Source of the DNA: Anadara kagoshimensis
Taxonomy: Eukaryota > Mollusca > Bivalvia > Arcoida > Arcidae
DNA: 64,000 bases
NCBI GenBank assembly: GCA_021292105.1
Contig: CM037865.1
Coordinates: forward strand, 68,679,356 to 68,743,355
Direction of reading: 5' to 3'
Part shown: positions 60,201-64,000 of the stretch, one piece after another
Layout: the number at the start of each line of letters is the position of its first letter
Position numbering within the stretch: the first letter of the stretch is position 1
Position numbers and translations under genes: made by a program
Notes under the pieces: model-generated
Told to the model about the DNA's origin: nothing
The model's database searches: none
Seen by the model: only the letters and a program-made list of their open reading frames with translations

Positions 60201-60590
60201 CTGGTAGTAGATCCCCTCAATTAATAAATGATTTATCTATTCAATAATTCACTCTGAATACTTTTACAACCATCAATCATTAAATTTTCTTTTTCTTTTT
60301 TCTTTTTTTTTAGTTATCTTATATACTGTGCATCATTTATATTTTGGCACACTGTAACCTGAATTAATAAATGATTTATTATTTAATTAATTCATTCTGA
60401 ATGTGTAGTAATATTTTAGGTAAAAACGTAATTAAACATAAAACTTTATAATGATAATACAAATCTGTACTTATACTCTAAAGTCATGGAATTAATTAAG
60501 TTGTAGGCTGTACTTACCGGTAATGTATAATAATAATAAACATCCTAGAATCCTTGGTAACAATCCGACATGTAATGCTGGCATAGCCAT
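38476..60590 (-). CDS. Predicted SUEL-lectin/CUB-like single-pass membrane receptor
   Basis: Six coding exons in transcript order, 60590-60518, 51370-51023, 49916-49542, 41024-40854, 40109-40028 and 39298-38476, join in phase to 624 codons (623 residues). Predicted layout: signal peptide 1-24; divergent SUEL/rhamnose-binding-lectin-type domain about 25-140 (Cys-rich, FYG, SGYNEC, DYMTIIYDC); CUB-like domain about 141-265; Thr-rich stalk 266-322; transmembrane helix about 323-346; and a 270-residue proline-rich cytoplasmic tail with PPxY motifs at about 449-452 and 560-563. N-glycosylation sequons occur in the ectodomain. It probably works at the cell surface as an adhesion or recognition receptor. 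The architecture recalls EVA-1-type SUEL receptors, but the tail and second domain do not match that family by eye, so no symbol is given. Confidence 0.8.
39374..39555. mobile_element. Degenerate T1 MITE
   Basis: Begins CAGTAAAACAGTTATTATGT and retains 'actgaacaaatgacgg' and an 'aaggttaaacta' end similar to the T1 copies. Confidence 0.5.
39895..40018 (+). repeat. Dispersed repeat R1, partial
   Basis: 'cttacttccctggtggaggt', 'aaagtttttactttgctttg' and 'ggattggtatgtttgttttt'. It ends about 10 bases before the transmembrane exon of the receptor gene. Confidence 0.55.
40028..40109 (-). CDS. Receptor gene exon 6: transmembrane helix
   Basis: Encodes AVIGGISAAAALILLVALIA then IAVHCT, a clear single-pass helix followed by Arg at the junction (stop-transfer). 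The donor is CCAG|GTAAGT. Confidence 0.85.
40535..40735 (-). repeat. SINE, inverted, degenerate
   Basis: 'ggattccaacctaggcaatg' (reversed box B) and 'ggtgtttacgcccacatcaa' (reversed 3' region). It lies in an intron of the receptor gene. Confidence 0.5.
40854..41024 (-). CDS. Receptor gene exon 5: extracellular stalk
   Basis: Encodes QNPDDYVTIYCGESINRL then a Thr/Asn-rich stretch (TWTTTNIPTTKSNVNGT) with NKT and NGT sequons, ending KLIPDMG before the membrane helix. It has phase 1 at both ends. Confidence 0.72.
41040..43266. other. Intron sequence, nothing recognised
   Basis: This is the left part of the 8.5-kb receptor intron. It has only short ORFs without coding character. No element ends were found. 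Confidence 0.35.
43267..45138 (-). mobile_element. Helentron-like non-autonomous element A with tandem core
   Basis: In minus orientation it begins ACAAGAGGCCCATGGGCC, soon followed by GCTCACCTGA, and ends in the hairpin CTGAGCC-TTT-GGCTCAG then GTGAGCTAA. The interior holds about seven ~144-bp tandem units (43,905-44,880). The short subterminal inverted repeat, the palindromic GGCCCATGGGCC and the 3' hairpin followed by CTAA resemble Helitron2/Helentron-associated elements and the pearl-type elements of bivalves, which also carry internal tandem arrays. There is no ORF. The family assignment is inferred. Confidence 0.6.
43905..44885. repeat. ~144-bp tandem array inside element A, about 7 units
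   Basis: Each unit has 'aaggtcataggttcaaaggt' followed by 'caaggtcatag', then 'aatggttaattatctcaaaa' and 'tttgtataggcatgtatatt'. The spacing of the marker blocks is 143-146 bases. Confidence 0.9.
45372..46600. repeat. 45-bp minisatellite, about 27 copies, 270-bp higher-order period
   Basis: The unit contains 'ctggtagtctgagcactcac' and 'cagtggtgtgacttgagctt'. The diagnostic variant 'acttgaactttgagc' recurs at about 45,636, 45,906, 46,176 and 46,446, exactly 270 bases (six units) apart. Because 45 is a multiple of three, the minus strand stays open for at least 262 codons (LSECSDYQLKAQVTP repeats). With no splice context or codon constraint this is not taken as a gene. Degenerate units trail to about 46,770. 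Confidence 0.95.
47015..48460 (+). mobile_element. Helentron-like non-autonomous element B with tandem core
   Basis: It is in opposite orientation to element A. It starts AACAAGAGGCCCATGGGCC with GCTCACCTGA nearby and ends TTGACC-TTT-GGTCAGGTGAGCTAA. The interior holds about six units homologous to those of element A. The end hairpin differs in sequence from element A but stays paired. Confidence 0.6.
47100..47930. repeat. ~145-bp tandem array inside element B, about 6 units
   Basis: The unit reads 'tgaccttgacctttgaaccc', 'catcaaaatgat', 'tacctacaacattctaatat' and 'aaaaagtttatagttttcga', the reverse complement of the element A unit. Confidence 0.9.
49044..49221. mobile_element. TA-flanked MITE, family T2
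   Basis: Begins CAATCAAACCTGTCTATAAA (one base off CAGT) and ends (reversed) CAGCTAAACCTGCCTAAAAG. Similar to 54,535-54,713. Confidence 0.6.
49542..49916 (-). CDS. Receptor gene exon 4: CUB-like domain
   Basis: A 375-base exon, phase 1 at both ends, beginning ESANAEFCSDDEKSG. The pattern of Cys (CQC, KCN, KCG), YLSNMNYPSPV near the start and SLDNTSPENTGYIWMQVK at the end resembles a CUB fold with its final strand. NLS and NTS are N-glycosylation sequons. The domain call is by pattern only. Confidence 0.6.
50391..50635. repeat. 25-27-bp tandem array of CCAAT boxes, about 10 copies
   Basis: The unit is 'gtagaccaccaatcagaaaa' plus 5-7 bases. Most units contain ACCAATCAG, a close match to the NF-Y (CCAAT-box) consensus; three have lost the box. 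It lies in the intron between the lectin-like and CUB-like exons. Confidence 0.9.
51023..51370 (-). CDS. Receptor gene exon 3: divergent SUEL-type lectin domain
   Basis: A single 348-base exon with phase 1 at both ends. Landmarks are ERIHLQCPESHQIAIKRIFY-G, CSGYNECFHRV and TTDYMTIIYDC. They sit where SUEL domains have C...YG, C.G...C.V and KYL.V.Y.C. The canonical DPC is replaced by TCENKEQ, so carbohydrate binding is uncertain. The symmetric phase-1 exon is a classic shuffled module. Confidence 0.72.
51540..51705 (+). repeat. SINE fragment
   Basis: 'cttccatttcctccactatc' to 'gtgcataaaacactattaaa' matches the 3' part of the SINE at 54,304-54,534. Confidence 0.4.
52915..53098. mobile_element. 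TA-flanked MITE, family T1
   Basis: CAGTAAAACCTTGTTATAAT at the left and its inverted partner CAGTAAAACCTCAACTCATG at the right, both with TA outside. It is 184 bp. Confidence 0.8.
54304..54534 (+). repeat. tRNA-derived SINE
   Basis: Head 'ggccttggtggtcaagtggt' (A box), 'gacttgaatcccactcgggg' (box B), 3' end 'gaggtgtaaaacattgtta'. It directly abuts the T2 MITE that follows. Confidence 0.7.
54535..54713. mobile_element. TA-flanked MITE, family T2
   Basis: Ends CAGTCCAGCCTGCCTTAAAG and (reversed) CAGTCAAACCTGTCTATAAA, TA on both sides. The interior repeats 'aaggtcacct' blocks. Confidence 0.8.
55530..55830. repeat. Degenerate ~35-45-bp tandem repeat
   Basis: Repeats of 'catcaccatgtcatggtagc' followed by 'cagcacaatatata', irregular in length, about seven copies. 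Confidence 0.75.
56240..57440. repeat. 39-bp minisatellite, about 30 copies
   Basis: The unit is 'aatggtcatcactggtcagt' plus 'catcaagtagtctgtttgt'. Several variant types (caatcatcaagc..cta, cagtcatcaagt..ctg, cagtcgtcaagt..) are interleaved, with runs of alternating dimers near the left end. 39 is a multiple of three, so the plus strand stays open for 375 codons (VMVITGQSSSSLF repeats). One unit near 56,370 is a base short, which breaks the frame at the left. Not a gene. Confidence 0.95.
57625..57780 (+). repeat. Dispersed repeat R1, partial
   Basis: 'cttcaggagcaccaggcctc', 'ttggaagtttatgtg' and 'gaattggtatatgtttg'. Confidence 0.5.
58530..58650 (+). repeat. SINE head fragment
   Basis: 'gataagtggtagactgtcct' with box-B-like 'caagttcaagtcc'. 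Confidence 0.4.
59769..60096 (+). repeat. tRNA-derived SINE, full length with target-site duplication
   Basis: A box 'tagctcagttggaagagtg', box B 'gggttcaaaacccg', and 3' end 'gggacgttaaacaccattac'. A 14-base duplication 'tcactttagttttt' lies at 59733-59746 and 60097-60110. A run of about 28 T precedes the head. The tRNA-like head has no paired acceptor stem, so it is not a functional tRNA. Confidence 0.88.
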
Positions 60591-60659
60591 GTTATATCTG
60601 AACGTTTGATGTACTCCAGGTTAAAAACAACACAAACTCATACAAAGTTCAAAAGTAAC
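60518..60659 (-). CDS. Receptor gene exon 2: 5' UTR and signal peptide
   Basis: The ATG at 60590 opens MAMPALHVGLLPRILGCLLL then LYIT, a typical signal peptide. It ends ACCG|GTAAGT in phase 1. The acceptor CGCAG at 60,660-60,664 marks the exon start. The coding part is 60518-60590. Confidence 0.75.
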
Positions 60660-62957
60660 CTGCGAAATATAAAAAAGATATTTATATAGCTTCAGGCTGC
60701 ATTTGATATCAACTTAAAAAGCATGTACCAAAAATCAAATCAAATAACCTGCCTAGGCAGTAACAAATAATGATAACCAACCTGCAGGCCAGCCTCCACC
60801 TGATGGTCCTAAATCAAGATAACAGACTAACTCACACTGGTTATAAATAAAAAATATTGATGTCCAAATTATAAAGTGTATAATATTAAAATCAATGTTT
60901 TCTGTACTAAAGTTAAAGCCAATATTATATTGAGTCATGTGTTCTTTATACCCCAAGCTTTATATTATAGTGATAAAGCATATTATATTAATTAAATATG
61001 CATTATGGATAATAATGATATCCAAATAAAATGAGACTTCTCAACAATGGCTAGTTACAGAATCTGGAGTACAGCCTGTTGTCAGTGTCAGAGAGTCTTT
61101 GTGAAATTAGAGATTTTTTTAATGGGGTGGGATTGAACAATTAAAACAGAGAATTAAGTTCTGACTCTGTTGGGTTATTGATAACATGGTATAATTTTAC
61201 TTTGTAGAAGGTCTGTTTATTGTTTAATATCTCAAATTTTTCAAGGATTTTATTTTTACATCCTCAGAATTAATTAACTGTTTTAAAACAAGACTCCGCC
61301 CCTTTGATAAGGGAAATTACAGGCCATAACTATGTCATATAGCTGTTTTAATAGGATTTGATTGACAGGTGGGTGGAGTATAAGATAGACCTAAAGAAAG
61401 GTGACCTGACACAACTTATGTTGTAATAAAAGGTTATACTTTTGGACTTCATTAATTAAGGGGTCTGTCTTTAGGAAAGGACCACACAGGTGACCCATAC
61501 AAACTTTACTGATTAAGAAGTGTGGCCTGGCTAATTTGCTTGGATTTTAGTATCAAATGTATCATAAAAAACTCTCAGAAAATACAATAAATCTTTATAG
61601 TATTTATCTAATTTCTGTGTCTGGTAGTAAAGAATTGAATTGAAAACTTATTTTTAAACCTAATGCTGCTGTGAATAAAAATTTATTTTTTAATTGGAAT
61701 CCAAGGGACTATATATAACTAAGAATATTCTGCTCATTTTCATTATCGTAAGATCATTCTAATATCGTATCAGAGGCATACACATCATACAAAATGATTA
61801 ATTGTTAATTTTGCATTTTAGGTTGATGCTTTCTGAAAATACATACAAATGCAGATTTGTCATTTTCATCATTTTCTGAATATATGAACTTCAAAACTTG
61901 CAGTATTTGATTAAAACAAATAAAATTGATCAGATCCTGATATCTAAGTACAGGACTGGTATAGTTACAGAATTATGATACACAAGACAAACCACTAAAA
62001 CATCATGTCCAAGCTAGAACAAAATAAGTTGAAATCATCAAATAGAACAGAGTTCAGCACTGTACCACATGATACCACCTAATGTTTCTACAGAACAAGT
62101 ATTTCCATTGGATATAGAATCATACCAGTTTAAGTTTTCACATTAAATCATACTCATTCCAGGAATACATGATGTTAACATTTTCCATAATATCCTACAT
62201 AAATGTTAAGTCCTTTTTTAACATTCTAGAACCAGCCCTTACTGATAATCACGGGTTGTCTTGTAATTTCTAACAATCACAGCTAGGTGCCAAAAGGTTC
62301 ATTGTCTATCTAGTTTCAGTAAATTCTTGTTACATTTAGCCATATCATCTCACTTAATCAAAATTTTAATTAACAAATATTAAATTAAATGTTTTTAAGT
62401 TTGTATATCAGTTTTCTTCCACTCATTACCAAGCGTCTAAAGCCCATGCTGAATCTATAACAACGTAGGTTTAAATCCCACTCATGGATATATCCTTGTA
62501 TGAAAGCTTGTTTGTCAGTTCACAGGTTATCTCCTGGTACTCCAGTTTTCTCCATTCCAGAACTTACCACCAATTTATAAGTACAACAATTTTTGACTAA
62601 GGGATAAACGCCATTAGGCTTACTTTAAACTCCACTCCCTTTCTAAAACCAAAGTTTGACTGATTAAATGACGATATTCAACTTGAGCCTTTATAATGTA
62701 TTACGTGACAGTGATAACCTTTAACAAGTGTGTGTGTGTATAAAAACAAGAAGTATTTAAAGTTAAAATTCAAAGCTCTTTATTCTCACTCCGGAATGAT
62801 AAAATATCTAAAAGAATAAAACTTAACTTTAATCAAATTTCAAAATTCATAAAAAATTGTAAATTTATGTTTTATTTTTCAGTTTTCAGTTTGTTACTAA
62901 TAATTTAAAACAAAACAAACAAATTTACACCAAAATTAAAACAAAAACTGCTCTTAC
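60660..62957 (-). other. 5' UTR intron of the receptor gene
   Basis: Mostly unrecognised AT-rich sequence. A SINE lies at about 62,405-62,640. Confidence 0.35.
62405..62640 (+). repeat. tRNA-derived SINE
   Basis: Box B 'aggtttaaatccc' followed by 'actcatgg', 3' part 'ctaagggataaacgccatta'. A T1-like fragment ('agtttgactgattaaatgac') follows at 62,650-62,700. Confidence 0.5.
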
Positions 62958-63020
62958 CTTCTTCATATAAAGATCCTTATTAAGCACATAAAGAACATGT
63001 AATGCCCCGGGAGTTAGAAG
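62958..63020 (-). promoter_or_regulatory. Putative first non-coding exon and promoter of receptor gene
   Basis: A strong donor GAAG|GTAAGAG lies at 62958 on the minus strand, preceded by a locally GC-richer stretch (cccggg, gccggc). It could splice to the 60,659 acceptor. The upstream limit is approximate and unproven. Confidence 0.35.
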
Positions 63021-63049
63021 CCGGCTGAGATGCGTTTGTATTTCATTAA

Positions 63050-64000
63050 TCAGTTTCTTCCCTGGATGGACAGGCCAAGTTAGATGTGTCTGTTATGTTC
63101 ATTGACTGTGACTCTAAATGATGTTATTAAATTTATCAACTTTTATGTATTTGCATTAGAAGTTGATATTCTGTTTCCCACAGCAATATAATATTTCTTT
63201 GTACAACTGGCCAACATGACCCCGTCATTTGACATTTTCTATTTGAATTAGTTGAGACTTATTGATTGTATGATATGCCGCTAAGTAAGAGAGATAAAAC
63301 ACCTATGTTATGGTTTTTAAAACATTTATGATGTAAACACCCCATAAAGATATTATTGTTACTATTTACTCAATATTATTCAATCTAATATTTAAACTAT
63401 TAAAGGTCATTTAGCCAGGTGAAATTTGTTGCACTAAACTGGAAAGTTCAAAAGCTGTTGCTGTTTCAGATCCACTTTGTTTTCATCAAATATTGATTTT
63501 CAGTTTTCATTGGTAAATGGTTGGTTGAACATACATAAAGTTATCATCAATTTTAACATACTGCACATTGCATATTAAAACTGTTGATTTCTCTTTAATA
63601 CAGGTAATAAAGTTTCATTAATTAACAACTTTAAGTCTTTCAGTAAATTGTGACTTATAATTTGTGCATTTTAATGTGATATTTTAATTTTTTTTCATAG
63701 TGGCAAATTAATGAATCACTTCTCACACATTGAACAATACATTGGTTTTTGGATGTAAATATCAATTTATTTAATATTATTAATTTTTAAAATAAAATGT
63801 TTGTGTACATAACACAACTTCACAAATTGTCTTTGTCTACCGATAAATACCGGTAACAAACTTCAACCTTTATACAATGAACATATTTAATACTGATCTC
63901 AGTGATTTTAATGACAATTATACTATTACCAGTAATTTCTACCGTTATATATTTAATGACAAGTTTAAAACTAAGAACAGTCAACAGTTTGGGGGCTGAT
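63050..64000. other. Upstream flank, nothing recognised
   Basis: AT-rich sequence upstream of the putative first exon of the receptor gene. No coding or repeat structure was identified. Confidence 0.3.

Noticed and set aside
38476-60590. Naming the receptor EVA1C or latrophilin
   Set aside because: The SUEL-like domain is shared, but only one is present; the second domain and PPxY tail do not fit either family by eye.

Overview
The window looks like an animal nuclear genome, most likely a bivalve or another lophotrochozoan. It is AT-rich, with short phased exons spread over long introns and GT..AG splice sites. The dispersed repeats (tRNA-type SINEs, TA-flanked MITEs, and elements with internal ~145-bp tandem arrays and end hairpins) are of kinds known from molluscs. 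No prokaryotic gene organisation is present. The species cannot be named from sequence alone.

Two protein-coding genes are supported, both on the minus strand and in tandem. (1) Positions 5,003-34,300: the orthologue of MAN2C1, the cytosolic alpha-mannosidase of glycoside hydrolase family 38, read here in 29 coding exons plus a 5' UTR exon. The conceptual protein is about 1,037 residues, against about 1,040 in vertebrates. As written, exon 16 lacks two single bases inside the zinc-ligand motif, so the literal reading stops in exon 17. (2) Positions 38,476-63,000: a gene for a predicted 623-residue single-pass membrane protein. It has a signal peptide, a divergent SUEL/rhamnose-binding-lectin-type domain, a CUB-like domain, a threonine-rich stalk, a transmembrane helix and a proline-rich cytoplasmic tail with two PPxY motifs. 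I found no certain named orthologue. Nothing in the sequence shows that the two genes act together.

Layout. 1-4,200: intergenic, with dispersed-repeat fragments and a decayed mariner transposase. 4,200-34,300: MAN2C1, whose introns hold an 18-copy 71-bp minisatellite, a 47-bp-arm hairpin, a 588-bp inverted-repeat element, small MITEs and SINEs. 34,300-36,300: a cluster of one repeat family between the genes. 36,300-63,000: the lectin-like receptor gene. Its 8.5-kb intron 41,025-49,541 carries two inverted Helentron-like elements flanking a 45-bp minisatellite with higher-order structure. Its 9.1-kb intron 51,371-60,517 carries a 39-bp minisatellite and several SINE/MITE copies. 63,050-64,000: nothing recognised.

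The most notable observations are: the double frameshift in the MAN2C1 zinc-ligand exon; small tandem duplications of exon edges at several MAN2C1 exons; transposon-borne arrays whose every ~145-bp unit carries four nuclear-receptor half-sites with spacings 2, 1 and 0; a strict 270-bp higher-order period in the 45-bp minisatellite; and a near-perfect intronic hairpin that pairs fully only in MAN2C1 sense RNA.
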